From Mrakia gelida (Eukaryota > Basidiomycota > Tremellomycetes > Cystofilobasidiales > Mrakiaceae): DNA of 64,000 nt. The stretch spans positions 124,001-188,000 of the forward strand of contig BRON01000007.1 in assembly GCA_024345305.1 (NCBI GenBank). The letters are read 5' to 3'. The position numbers and the translations under genes are program-made. Shown one piece after another: positions 21,701 through 33,376 of this stretch. The notes beneath the pieces were generated by a model that was not told the DNA's origin, did no database searches, and saw nothing but the letters and a program-made list of their open reading frames with translations. The first letter of the stretch is position 1, and every line of letters starts with the position of its first letter.

Positions 21701-24507
21701 TGAGGTTGAGCATCGTTTGAGACTGAGTCGAGAGGTTCTGAGCTTCCGAGAGTTGCGAGACTTGTTGTTCTCGCAGTTGGTCGAGATCGCTGAGGAAGAA
21801 GAAGTGAAGTGGTCAGACTGACGATAGAGATACGAGAGTGCAGGAGGAGGAGGGAACGAGGACGAACGACTGAAGACTGATCACCAGATCCCTGAACTGC
21901 CCAATCGTCCCTTGATGATCGAGCAGCGACTCCTCGAGATCCTCAGCTCGTTTCCTCTGGTCTCGGTACTGCACGTTTCGAAGATCTGCACAAGCGAAGG
22001 AGCAAATCGCGTCAGCTTTCTCTTCGAACGCGACGAGGGAGCGCGTCAGAAAGGCACTCTCACCGATCTCCTCTTGAAGCTGCTTCTCCGTCTCGACGTG
22101 GTTCTCCTCGAGCTCGTCGTTCAAATCCTTCAGAGCCTCGAGGTCCTCGATTGAGATCCTCATCTCCTCGAGTTTCTGCAGGCGCCAAGGGGAGGAAAGA
22201 AAGGGGTCAGCGATGGAAAGTCCGTCGAAAGAAAGAGAAACGCGACGACTCACCTCTCCCATCTCGAGATTCTTCTCCGTCAAAGCCTCGAGCATCTCCT
22301 CCGCACCGAGAGCATCATCGAGCTGGATCTTGAGGTCCTCGACTTGAAGTTCAGCGTTGTCGAGGTGTCCGAGAGTGAGCTCGTATTGAGCTGGTTGGAC
22401 GAAAGACGAGAGAGGTTAGCGAGCATTTCGCCTTGTCCCCTCCTCCCCTCTCCTCCCTCCTTTCCGTGCGCGAAGGAAGAAAGCTCACCTTGCAACCCAG
22501 AAGTCTCCGACAAATCCCTCTCCAACTCAGCGATCCTGTTCCTCTGCTCTCGTTCCGTCTCCGAGGTCATGTCGCGAAGTCTGTTCTCGTCGAACCCAAC
22601 GAAAAAGGTCAGACGCGTCAGTTTTTCGTCCCTCCCTCGTCTCTCCCTCCTTCCCTCCTTTTAGAAGCGACGAGCGAAGACGACGAACCTAATCAAAGCA
22701 TCCTTCAACCTCTCATTATGCTTCTCCAACTGCACGAAAGCCAACGACGTCCTCTCCCCTGCCACCTCGGGAGGTTTTTCGAACTCGGCTGGTGCGAACC
22801 AAAACGACGAACCCCCTCAAACGATCAGCTCTTCCTCTTTCTCACCTTCCCCCTCAGCCCCTCCCACCCGCAACTCCCTCCCCACCCCCATCGCTCGTCG
22901 CGTACTAACCATTCTGCTCCCTCAGCACCTCCACCTCCACCTCCAGCTCCAACACCTTCTCCCTCTCTCCCTCCAGCTCACTCTCGAGGTTCTCTCCCTT
23001 CTCCTCGGCAAACTCCTTGTCGAGGGTGACCATCTCGAGCTGATCGGTGAGTTCGATGAGTCTCGTTTCGAGGGAGGAGTTGGATGTTTCGAGGTGTTTG
23101 GAGGTGAGGCGGAGGTGGGAGAGTTCGGTTTGGACGGTTTGGAGCTTGTCTGCGGTCGGGTGGGTGGGCGGGTTGGGGGCAGGGTGGGTGGGTTAGGTGG
23201 GAGGGAGGATGGGAGGTGAGAGGCAAATGGGTCAGCGAGATAGAGAAACGATACAAGCAAACGAGGCGCTGGGAGAGAGACGAGCTGCACGCCCTTACTC
23301 ACTCTGCAAAACAACCCCGCCCCTAGCCAACTCCTCCGCGTCCCTCAACTTCCCTTCGATGGCTCTCAACCTCTCCGATTCCTCAGCTCGTTTGGACTCC
23401 AGTACTCTCAGCTTGATCTTGAGCTCTTCGTGGCCGTGGTCTCGTGGTGGTGGTGCTGGTGCGGCGATGGGTTCGGGTTGGTGAAGAGGAGCGGGAGGGG
23501 GAGGAGGAGGGGAAGAGAGGGGTTGTTCGCGTTCGCGTTCGAGGACGAAGGAAGGTTGAGCTGGTGGTGGTGCTGATGGCAGTGGAGAGACGACCAAACT
23601 ACTCCTCCTCCTCTCCGGCTGCTGAGGCGACGCATCTATATCGCTCAACCCCGAGGACGAACTCGACGCGACGAGGAACGAACTCCCAGTCCCTGACGAA
23701 GATCGTTTGATGGCTCCCAACCTCGTCGCCGTCGCTGCTGCTAAGCTCGGCTGCCTGCTTATCGAAGCTGGTGCTGTTTTTCGTATCGGTGTTCTCGAGG
23801 ATGTCGAAGTCGAAGCCGAGAGCGAGTTGGAGGAGGGAGGTCTCGTTGACGTGGACGGTTTGGAAGGTGAAGGGGAACGCGATGGATCTGGATGTTGGAT
23901 GGACGCTGACGATCTGGAGGAGACCGTTCGAGCTAGGGGACGGGGAGTGGCGGAGGAGGGGAAGGAGGGGGGTGGGTGGGGGTGGGAGGAGGAGGCGGAG
24001 GAGGAGGGACGGGACTGCTCATAACGAACGGACGAACGAAAGAAAAAGGAAAGGAAGGAAGGGTGAGCTCGCGAACGAACGAGGGAAGGAGGGGAGAGGG
24101 AGAACGTACAGCTGGTGGCCTAATAACCTTGACTTGAGAAGGTCTAACGAACACTCCATAGAGAGGTCTACACGAGAAGTAGCTGATCTCCTTGACGGAT
24201 CCATCGTTCTTCCCGTTCGGTTCCAATCTATCCAACCAAAAACACACCTCAGAACGATGAGCTCACGTTCCTTCCTTCCGTCCCTCGTCTCCCTCCTTCC
24301 CCCTTTTTCCATCACCACCCATCCCAACCCTTCAAACAGAGGGCAACGCGCGACTCACAGTTCAACCCCCACCCACTTCCCAGCCGCAAAAGCTGGATTG
24401 ACGCCTGACCATCTAAGGATTCCTGGTCCGGCGGACACTTCCACTCGAGAACCGATCAGGAGAGTGTCGCTTGGAGGAGGAGGGACGGTGGAGGGGGGAC
24501 GGGACAT
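18718..24507 (-). CDS. DCTN1: Dynactin large subunit p150(Glued)-type
   Basis: Large subunit of dynactin, the dynein activator that binds microtubules and the dynein intermediate chain. The ATG at 24507 opens MSRPPSTVPPPPSDTLLIGS. The first two exons form a CAP-Gly domain: GPGILRWSGV and FAAGKWVGVEL in exon 1, then GKNDGSVKEISYFSCRPLYG and VFVRPSQVK in exon 2 (near 24230-24120). GKNDGS is the EB1/tubulin-tail binding signature. A Ser/Pro/Arg-rich linker follows, then long heptad-rich exons (22.9-21.8 kb and 21.6-19.2 kb) typical of the coiled coils and the p150 dynactin domain. The C-terminus carries LRYLRQENSFLKSQDLLSSL and LLYREVSKFSASP, conserved near the end of p150. It is spread over about 20 exons. 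No truncation or frame break is evident. Its 5' end lies 421 bp from the stop of eL31. Confidence 0.92.
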
Positions 24508-24928
24508 CCTAGTGAGGAGAAGAGAGGGTGGCCAAGAGAGAGGGGAGAACGGCGGGGTGGGTGGGTTGGAAGGTGGGAGGAGGGTGTTTGGGAGGAAGGG
24601 AGGGAAGGAGGTTCGAGCTTCGAGAGATTGGGCGAGGTGACGAGGAAGTTGTTGGTTGTTGTTTTCTTTTCTTTCTCGAGTCAGGATGTAGATGAGTCGA
24701 TAGATCCGACTACATAGAAGAGCTCCTCTACATCGACCTTCCTTTCGACGGTTCATTTTCGTTCTCGTTCGTCGTTCTCGCAACAGTCTCGCTCTTCTCG
24801 ACGCGTCTCACCTTCCTCCTCCCCTTCTCGCTCTCTCTTGCTCAACGACCCCACACGAATAAGAGAAAAGACCATAAAACATAGCCCTCCCTCCCTTTGT
24901 CCGACACTCAACTAAGAGGGAAATGAGC
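24508..24928 (-). promoter_or_regulatory. Promoter of dynactin gene / 3' UTR of eL31
   Basis: Both flanking genes read on the - strand, so this 421-bp spacer contains the eL31 3' UTR and then the dynactin promoter and leader. No distinct TATA box was identified. Confidence 0.4.
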
Positions 24929-26131
24929 TTAAGCCTCGATCTCCTCGTCGGCCTCGTCAGAGATGGTGGTGTTCTGGAGACCCTTGAACGAGGTGACTCC
25001 TGCGAAAACACAAACGAACGAAAGGAAGGGTTGGGTCAGTTGAACGTTCTCGAGCAGAGAAGGGGCGGGAAGGGGAGAGGGAAGGTGAGACGAACCGGGA
25101 ACGATGGTAGCAAGGGTGTAAAGCTTGTCCTTAGCGTTCTCCTCGTCGTTTCGCTTCCTCTCGAGTCGGATCCTGAGCCTCTTGGGGACGTTCTTGACTC
25201 CCTGTTAGACGCGAACCGAGAACCAAGAACAAAGTGGGAACAAACGAAGGGGTGGAAGAGAGAGGCAAAGGTCAGCCTCTCCTGTTCTCTCAACAACGAA
25301 GCGCAAGAAATAGTTTAACCCGTGGTGCAGACCAGTCCGAGCGAACTGATCTTGGGGAGGTACACCACGAACAACAACCCGGGTGACGCTGTTCTACTGC
25401 TTCCTCGAGAGAGGTGGAGAGCAGAGAAGGGAGCGACTAGCCGGGATAACGGGTGGAACGCACCTGAGCCCAAACAGCCTGGTTCAACTTGGGGTCGACT
25501 CGGACGTCCTTGGTTCCCATGGACTTGGTGGCGAAGGCGATGATGGACTTGACGGCCCAAGGAGCTGGGAATCACGCACGAAGCAAGAGGGGAGGAAGGA
25601 GAGGGAGGTGAGCTCACGGCAAGGAGGACGAGGGGAAGGGAAACGAGCAGAGCTGGGAAGGAGAAGAGAGAACGTACCTCGCTTCTTGAACGATCGACCG
25701 TGCACGCACTTGTGCAGGTGGATGGTGTACTCCCGGGTAACAACGTCCTGGAGAGCCGATCGGGTCTTTCGGTCGGAGGAAGCCTGGGGAGGAGGAAGGG
25801 AGGGAGGAGAGCAAAAGGTCAGCGAACGAGTTTCGATTGAAGGGGAAGCCACAACCTCGAGATCTCCTTCCTGCCCTTCCATCCGACATCCCCAACCTCA
25901 GAGGAGACGAGCGTGAAGTCCCTCTATAGAGGAGGTAGCCACGCGAGCTCGATTCGAAGCAGAAGCAGCCTCGAGGGAGGAGGAGCGTCCAACGACCTTC
26001 TCGACCTCCTCTCCTTCCTCCCAAAGCAGCTCCTCCCTCCCTTCCCTCCTCCTCCTTCCCCAACCAGCTCTCACGACCACCCAGCAACCTCCAGCCATAG
26101 CCCCAAAAACAAAGATCTAAGGGCTCACCAT
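24929..26131 (-). CDS. RPL31: 60S ribosomal protein eL31
   Basis: Component of the large ribosomal subunit near the exit tunnel. The 128-residue product matches eL31 throughout: [84 protein letters not shown], then a short acidic tail ending DEADEEIEA and a TAA at 24929-24931. Five exons. Coding exon 1 is only the ATG (26131-26129). It is split directly by a 345-nt intron beginning GTGAGC, and translation resumes at 25783 with ASSDRKTRS. Another intron (25463-25204) is 260 nt. Both are far longer than the 55-100 nt introns seen elsewhere here. The gene shares its 5' side with the divergent MYND gene. Confidence is high because every exon joins in frame to family sequence. Confidence 0.95.
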
Positions 26132-26659
26132 TTTAAGTCTGAGAAAGGGCGAAGGAAGTGAGAGAAGAGGAAGGCGTGGAGGTCGAGGTGAAGGGAAAGA
26201 GGAAGGGGGGGATCGATGGAAGAGGAGGTTTTCGAGAACGAAGGCGAGGTCGGAAGGAAGATTTTTGAAGAGGGGAGTGTAGAGAAGAAGCAGAGGTCAG
26301 CGATGCGAGAAGGAGGGAGGAAGGCGAGGGGGGAGGAACGAACAAGTTGAAGTGGTCGGAGGGCAAAGAGACGAGGCGAAAAGCTGGAAGCCGTCGAAAG
26401 GGGAGGAGGGCTAGCACGGCCTTGACGACGCTTAGAGAAGAACGACCTTGTTTTCACCTTTCGGACGTCGTTTGAGGTCAAGCAAGCCTCTTGAGCTGGC
26501 TAGAATCTCGAGATCGAAAATTTTCACGCGAAAAATCTGGCTGAGAAGATCAAGGACAGGTCGGAACGCGCAAGGGAGCGGAATCGCTCGAACGCGAGCT
26601 CACCTTTGCTCTCCTCGATTCCCAACGTCCATCCCCTTAGAACAAAAGACCCCGTAGAC
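26132..26659. promoter_or_regulatory. Divergent promoter region, eL31 (-) and MYND gene (+)
   Basis: About 530 bp between the eL31 start and the first secure coding sequence of the + strand MYND gene. It would hold the ribosomal-protein promoter and the 5' region of the zinc-finger gene. Purine-rich on the + strand up to about 26420. The MYND start may lie within it. Confidence 0.45.
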
Positions 26660-28008
26660 CGTGTGAGTACATCAACATACATCTCATCCAGGACTGCTTC
26701 GAGCTTCCTCTCCTTCAACGCGGACGTGTCTCTTCTTCTTGGGCGCCATCCACAGAGACTGATCTCTCCCCTCTTGATCTCTCAGGACGCTACTCTTCGC
26801 CATGTTGATCCCGACGACAACACTCGTCTGATGGTAAGTGAGGCAGCACTCGTCGAGCGAGCATGCTTGACCCTTCGAGCTCGCCTTCGCTGACCGACTG
26901 CCGTTCCCTCTTCGCGTCGCCTCTCTTGCTCTCACAGGCCAAGTTCTCAGCTCGCTACCTCCCAGCCTTTATGCGCGCCTACCGCCAATCAAGACTCGCC
27001 AGTCCAGGAACAGCAGGGATCTTCAGGGCTTTCCTCGACCGGATCTCTCGACCCCCCATTTACGCTCTCTTCGTTCGAACCCACCCGGAGGCTCACGATC
27101 TTATCGCTCATCTCGTAACCGTCTACGATGAGATTTGTCCTTCAGTGGATGATATCTTCAGCGTGAGTCACTTCATCTCGATTGCGAAGACGAGCACAGA
27201 CGCAGAAGAAACAACGTCGACAGGTTCGACGCGAGCTGACCTCAATCCCTCCCCTTTCCTCACCCTCCCAAACAAAGTCAACCGATGACTCCTACCGCTT
27301 CCGTCTCATCCGAATGGGCGGCATCCTCTTCGACACCATCGTCCATGGAGCAGACGCCCACACCCTCCCTGCCTTCTCGTTCTCCACCCCTCCCACCTCA
27401 TCCTCCTCCCTCATAAGCAAATTCGATCGCCTCATCCTCCACATCACCCTTCGACTCCCCATTGCCCGACACGACAGTCTCGATATCGTCGAACGGCAGC
27501 TCATCGCTGGGAGGATAGAAGCGGAGAAGATCGTTGAGGTTCTGGAGGGGAGGATGACTCCCGTTCAGCTGAGAGAATCGCACAAACTTTCCGTGGGGAC
27601 GCCGGGGGGGCTGTTTCATTATCCTTGGGTCTACTGTGGGGCTGTGAGGAAGGGCGGATGTAGGGTTTTGGACAGCGGGAAGGAGATGAGCGCTTGCGCG
27701 AGGGTGAGTCGAATTTGCTTTGGTTTTCGTTTGAGAGGCGACGCGTCTTCCAGATCGTGCTAACTTTCTCCGTCGCCTCCTTTTCCTTGGTCCACACAGT
27801 GTCGAGCTACTAGATACTGCTGTGTCGGTACGTCTGCTCGCCCATGGGTCCGAACTCTGAGAGGAGACGGGCGGCGAAACGAGCGAGGCGTCGAGAGCTG
27901 ACCTGCGTTTCTCTTCGCACCTCTCCCCTCCTCCTCTCCTTCCGAACAGAGCACCAAAAGTTCGACTGGTCCTCGCACAAGGACGTATGTGTCAAGCCTT
28001 CTTGGTAG
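26660..28008 (+). CDS. MYND-type zinc-finger protein
   Basis: Exons chain on the + strand. About 26660-26832 contains ASSFLSFNADVSLLLGRHPQ and ends RHVDPDDNTRLM. About 26939-27161 contains ARYLPAFMRAYRQSRLASPG and ICPSVDDIFS. About 27278-27702 contains YRFRLIRMGGILFDTIVHGA. The C-terminus assembles a MYND zinc finger across three exons: CGAVRKGGC, then SACAR|CRATRYCCV, then EHQKFDWSSHKDVC, giving the usual C-C-C-C-C-C-H-C ligand series with the YC..CQ/H..DW..HK..C core. A stop follows four residues later (28006-28008). MYND fingers mediate protein-protein contacts and are common in fungal proteins of unknown role. There is no SET domain in view. The start codon is unresolved: the first exon's frame has no upstream ATG, so a short 5' exon is probably missing. 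Confidence 0.75.
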
Positions 28009-28575
28009 CTCGGTCGGTAGTGAGATCCCTTCACTGTTCTTGGACTTGAGGGACGAGGAGGGGAGGACATCGACGCCGTCGCTTGTCGCGAGCCGCGAAC
28101 CTCGCCTCTCCCTTTCCTTTTCGCCCACCCACTCGTTCGCCGCTTCAAACCTCAATTGACCGAACCAACTCCCTCGTCATCTCCACCTTCATTCAGTGCT
28201 CTATCCTCCGCTTATCCGGCGCAGGGGAGCTCCTACGACGACGACGATCGACCCAGCTTCGAGCGAGGACAGGACGCGGACGAGATGAGTGGATGTCTGC
28301 TCGATGGACTGGGGAAGGAAGCAGCTAAACATGATATACATGCTCATATCCCTCTCGTGTCGGATCGCCAGCAAGGGAAGCAAGAACGGGCAGAGCAGAC
28401 CACGCGACTCAACTCGACTCAAGAATGCTGTTGGTCTGCGTTGCTCTCTTGTCTTCCGGCTTACACTTCCCAGCGACATCCTAAAGACCCAAAAATGAAT
28501 GAGAAGTAAATCAAATCGAAAGCAAAAGCCCAAAAACGCGATGGAAGGTAAATGTCTATCGTAAGGAGTCGAACT
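28009..28575. other. Convergent 3' intergenic region
   Basis: 3' ends of the MYND gene (+) and the next gene (-) meet here. A + ORF at 28156-28509 has no splice partners or family match and is not called. Confidence 0.4.
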
Positions 28576-30045
28576 TCAGACGACAACACCAGATGCGTCG
28601 CCCGCCTTCTTCGCAACCTTCCCCTTCCCCCTCGTCATCGCCTTGATCTTCCCAACCCACTTCCCAGTACCCTTGGTGACCTTCGAATCCTTCTTCTGAG
28701 CCTCCTCCTTCTGAATTTGCGCGGGAACTTGATCGACCGACGAGGCGACGACGCGTTCGACTTTGGTTGCTGAAGCGACGGAGAGGGTGGGTTCGACAGT
28801 TCGAGCGACGGCTTCGATGGGGTGGGAGAACTTGGCGGTACTGGCGATAGCGGAGGAGATGACGGTGGGCGAGGGGAGGAGGGTTTCGACGTTGAGGGAA
28901 TCGGACGAGGGAGTTTGAGGTTGAGCGACGGCGACGACGAGAGTGGCCTCCTTGACGATGAGCTTTCCGACGGACTCGTTTTCCGAGTCACTGAGATCCT
29001 GCTCGAGACCTCCGCTGACGATCTTGATGTAGGTGTTGGTTCGAGAGTTGATGGGACTGGGTTGAGGGGACGACGTGGGAGTCGAGACGAACGAGCTGGC
29101 GGAGGACGAGGTGGGAGAGGTGGGCTCGGGTTGTTCGATCTGGACAAGAAGATAGAGGAATAACTCGATCAGCTACGTGTTCTGGAACGGAATGTAGTGA
29201 GAAGGGAGAGAACGAACCTCCTCGACGGGTTCTGAAAGAACGACGAGACTGGACTCGATGCGAGCACAGCACTGATCTTCCGAGGAAGTCTTGAGGTAGA
29301 CCCTCACGTGATCGACGAAGTTGAGCTTTTGAGTGATCTGGTTCTGTTGAAAGCCGAGACAACAAAGGTCAGTGCTCTGGTTCGAGGAAAGGAAGACGAC
29401 GGCAAACGGAAAGAGACGACGCGACTCACCCAACCTTCGACAAGCGCAGAGACAAGGTCCTTCTTCATGCAGCAGCAGCTTTCGTAGATGTTCGAGACCA
29501 TGATCTGCGAGAGACACCAAAGAAAGAGGAAAGAGTCAGCAAACGGGCCCGCGAGACGAGACGAGCTGAAGAGTCGCGTCGCGAAGTCCAAACTCGAGCT
29601 CACCAAAACCGAATCGGGAGCCTGAAGGACCGAGTTCCGAACGTTGACGATGCGAGCGCAGACGACAAAGTAGATCGAGAGGAGACTCTGAGATAAATCA
29701 AACAAGGTTGGATGGAAGGAAGTCAGTGAAGATTTTATTTGGTCTCGAAGCGGGAACGAGCGATCGACCCGTCGAGCTCATTTCTCGAACGACCCTCCTT
29801 CCTCTCCCTCCTTCCGCTGAGCGAGCGAGAACGAAGAGCTGAATGGTACAAGAGTCAGGACTCACCTTGAGGTGCTTCAGCTTAGTGAAGAAAGGGGTCC
29901 GAGCAACGATGAGAAGAACGAGAACCAGGACGCAGTGAAGGCCTTGGGCGATGAGGGTGAGGAAGCTGTCCTTTGGCTGAACGGGAGTAGAGTTGGAGAG
30001 ATCCTTCTTTCCTTTGTCGACGACGGTGGTGGGTGGTCGGATCAT
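28576..30045 (-). CDS. Hypothetical membrane-anchored protein, paralogue of the 17.2-18.4 kb locus
   Basis: The ATG at 30045 opens MIRPPTTVVDKGKKDLSNST. Exon 1 holds a hydrophobic stretch, LIAQGLHCVLVLVLLIVART. Exon 2 holds a second, LLSIYFVVCARIVNVRNSV. Short exons follow with Cys-rich VSNIYESCCCMKKDLVSALV and then KLNFVDHVRVYLKTSSEDQC. The last exon (about 29140-28576) is Ser/Thr/Pro rich, then KLIVKEATLVVAVAQPQ, and ends in a Lys-rich tail KAMTRGKGKVAKKAGDASG VVV. Introns carry the usual GCTGAC or GTCAG elements. I infer two TM segments near the N-terminus and a soluble basic tail; cellular location is unknown. The last exon is duplicated in inverted orientation at about 18035-18400. Family not recognised. 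Confidence 0.7.
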
Positions 30046-31028
30046 GGTGGAAGCGGGGGCGAGAGGAAAGGGAAGCGGGAGGATGGCAGGAGGAGCGACG
30101 CGGGAAGTGGGTTGTTCGAAGAGGTTTGATTGTGGTGGTTGAGAGTGAGGGAAGGAAGGGAGGTGAAAGTTCGGTTTAGAAGGCTCGAAGTCGACGTCGG
30201 CTCTTTCCTGATTGACGGGGGAGAAGAGCTAATTTCACGAGCCGTGCCTGATCGAGATGCGGCTGTCGTTTTGTTTTGATCACTTGTCTCCGTCACATGA
30301 GGAGACAAAGACCCAACCCAGTGAAATAGAAAGGCTGATAGAGTTCGCATTGAGCTGGTACAAACTCATTGGAAAGGGACGGGGGAGATGAGCGAAGCGG
30401 GAAAAAGCTCGACGCGTCGTCGAAGGGTTCCAAGAATCGTTCTCGTCCGCATAGTCTGACGGTTGAGAACGGCCGGATTATACGACCAGCCGAGCCAGAT
30501 CTTACAGCCAAAGACGTAAACGATGACACCCCTTCGCGATTTCGCCCTTTGGAGAGGAGAGCGCCGCGTCGAGGGACGCGACGACGCGAGGGTGGGGGAG
30601 GAGACGCGACTGCTCGGTCTCAAGGCCTCGTACGGCTCGCAGAGACTCGAATCGTATTTGAGCGGAGAGCTGGGACGCCGACCGTCTAGCTCAAGCCTTC
30701 GAAGACGCAGAAAATCCTCGCGTGAAGATTTTGTGGGCATTCGCGTTTGATTTGACGTCTGCAGATCCTTCCCCTTCCCCCTTCTTCTTGATCTGCACTC
30801 GCGTCGACACGTCGAAGTCGCGCTCAAAACGAGCCTTTGCAGCAAAGGCGAAATCCCGAACGTGGTCATCATTTACGTCTTCCGCTGTAAAGCCTGAGGA
30901 GTCAAGCTTTGTTCCGTAGCTCTTGAGAACGAGAAATGGACGCGAGCCGCTTCAAACAAATCAGATCGTGGTTGCGTCCGTCCTCGAAAGATATAACTCT
31001 GTGCTTATTCAATCGCACTTCGAAAGTA
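30046..31028. other. Intergenic, no gene supported
   Basis: About 980 bp between the start of the membrane protein gene (-) and the 3' end of the flavoenzyme (-). A 168-codon ORF on the - strand (30872-30366) is open but Arg-rich and has no recognisable domain, and a + ORF overlaps it. I treat both as chance ORFs. Confidence 0.4.
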
Positions 31029-33313
31029 TCAGATCTCCTCCTCTGGATCTTCTCCAACCCAACCTTCCACCTCGCTAAGATCAGTCGGAGGAGGTCCACC
31101 TCGGCCGGTGCGGTTCGGGTCTCCCGCTCCAGGTCGCCAACCCCAAGCCTTCTGCTTTTCTGGAGAGAGCTGAAGAGTGAGAAGAGAAGAGAGCGTCAGC
31201 CGTCGAGTAAGAGGGCCCATAAAGGAAAGGAAAGGAAAGGAGAGGAGAGGGAGCGACGACGAGTGACGACGCGTCGCGGACGAGGATTTGGAAACGGGAG
31301 CGAGACGAACCTTTCCTTCTAGCATATCTGCGATCTCCGAGCCGACGTAGGGGATGGTGTGGAATGAGTGACTGCGAGAGGGGAAGGGAAGGAAGATCGA
31401 CGAGTCAGTTACGACGCTCGAAGACGCAGAGAGCGAACGACGATTACGGGAAGCAAGTCGAAGGCTCACCCTGAATCTCCAGTAGCGAGGAACAGTCCTT
31501 TCCATCTAGGATCTTCCGTGAACAGCCACTCGGCGTCGGCGGTATCGGTGCACCAGCTGTGAAAAAGGAACCAATAACGAGGTCGTTAGTCTCTTGAACG
31601 CGCGACGAGACCAACGTACGACGAGCGAGCGTCGTCGAAGCGACTGAGAAAGACTCACCACATCCTCTGATCAATCAACTCCCTTCCCGAGAACTCTGGG
31701 ATGAGCGTGTCGATCAACCTCTTGATGTCGTCGACGGTTCCTTCGGGCATGGTGTCGGTGGGATGAACAGCGTGGGATCGAGGGACGGAGAGGGAGACTC
31801 CTCCAGGAGGAGCACCGAAGGGAGTCTGATGCGAGAGGACTCGGGTGAAGCCTGGCATCTCGTTACACAGCTATCGACATGAAAGGATTTTCAGTCAACG
31901 GGTTCGAGAGACGGAGTAGGAACGAGAGATGCGACGCGACGAAGAACAAACGGCTCACCTTCATGATTCCGGTGTCCTCCCTCGGCTCGAAGAAGAATCC
32001 AAACTCGTCGTGGTAGATCACAGGACATCCTTTGTACTTCTTCTGCTCCTCCTCGGTGAGTTGAAGATGTCCGATGACCCAGCACTGCAGAGAGAACGAG
32101 AGAGAAGTCAGGTCGTGAAGCGCGTCGAGGTCCGTTCGGACGAACGAGCTCACCTTCGAGACGCATTGACCTTGGAGGTCAATCAAGGTAGGAGTCCAAG
32201 CACCACACGCCATCACCACTCTGTCCGCCTCCCACCTCGTTCCATCCTCAGTCTCGATCCCGATACATCTCTTCCCAGTCGAGTCCAAGAGGGGAGCTTC
32301 GAACGTTCCAGACGGACCGAAGGAGGACTTGACGCCGAGTCGAACGAGTTCTCGTCCGATGGATTCGATGGTGTCCTTCGCTTCGACCCAGCCCGAGTTG
32401 GGAGAGTACAATCCTTTCCAGCCCTGGAGCAGAAAGAGAGAGGGTCAGAGAAGACGCCTCGACGGGGAAAAGCGAGCGAGAGCTCCGGGAAAGAAACTGA
32501 CCTTCAAGTCCGCCTTATCTAACTGAGGAAACTTCTTGATGATATCTTCAGGACCATCCAGCCACTCCGAAGAAGTGCCCCATCCATCTCGGTGTCCTCG
32601 TTCGTAGACCTCTCGAAGAGCAGCGATCTTCTCTGGTGACGAATGAGCGCCGGTGACCTGTTCGTTCGTTCGAACGTCGATGAGAGAGGATGCAGAATTG
32701 GAAGAGGGAAGATCAGCATGATGCAGCTCAAAGCTCGAACGGCCGGCTTGGACGAGCCCTAGATAGGTCAGAGAGAGGAGATGGGGGCGAAGGAACGCAC
32801 CCTCCCGACCTCGTGGTAGTGCGGGCTGAAGACAGGATCGTTCCTCCATCCCTCCATGATCTTTTCGAGCAGCTTCCCTCTCATCCCGGTGTTCTCCCCA
32901 CCACCTGCGATCTTGTTGAGATCGAAGCCAGCTGACTGAGCACTGGGGATGGGGAAGACGTCGAGGATGGTGACGTTGGTGTATCCTCGACGAGCGAGAT
33001 GGAGCGCCGTGCTTGATCCCTGCGAAAAAATGAGGCAGTCAGCGACCAGCACGTTTCGCAGAGAAGATAGCGAGGAACTGACCATGGTTCCACCACCTCC
33101 GACGATTAAGATCTTGGAGGACTTGGTGAGAGGGACTTCGACGGGAGGCTTGAGGTCGGGAGGGAAGGTCGAGGAGGGAGGAGGGGAAGGGAGAGGTGCT
33201 TTGGTTGTGGTTGTGTAAGTTACAGGAGCTTGAGGAGGAGCCTGAGCCGAAGAGGACGGGGAGGAGAAGAAGCTCGTGATTCCCGTGATACAGTTCGGAG
33301 GAGGGGAGGACAT
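31029..33313 (-). CDS. FAD-dependent amine oxidase, fructosyl amino acid oxidase-like
   Basis: Flavoenzyme of the DAO/fructosyl-amino-acid-oxidase group, expected to oxidise the C-N bond of a (glycated) secondary amine with O2, giving H2O2. The ATG at 33313 is followed by a Ser/Pro/Thr-rich extension of about 65 residues. The FAD-binding Rossmann motif KILIVGGGGTM|GSSTALHLARRGYTN is split by an intron after GTM. Family landmarks follow: SAGFDLNKIAGGGE, MEGWRNDPVFSPHYHEVGR, GWKGLYSPNSGWVEAKDTIE, RVVMACGAWTPTLIDLQGQC, KGCPVIYHDEFGFFFEPRED, DTGIMKLCNEMPGFTR, WCTDTADAEWLFTEDPRWKG and LFLATGDSSHSFHTIPYVGS. The C-terminus ends GWVGEDPEEEI with no SKL-type peroxisomal signal. Nine or so exons. The family normally lacks the long N-terminal extension. 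Substrate cannot be decided from sequence; a sarcosine/pipecolate-oxidase-like role is an alternative. Confidence 0.85.
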
Positions 33314-33376
33314 CCTGATGGTCGAAGGGGAGAAGACGAAAAGGTGAGCTCGAACGAAGGTTGGGAGGGTCTCGGT

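Noticed and set aside
28635..29147. A 170-codon - ORF rich in Ser/Pro/Arg
   Set aside because: It is an out-of-frame shadow of the real last exon of the membrane protein gene. The same shadow frame occurs at the duplicated copy near 18.0-18.3 kb.
30366..30872. A 168-codon - ORF in the intergenic region
   Set aside because: Arg-rich, no domain, no intron signals of the usual type, and overlapped by another ORF.
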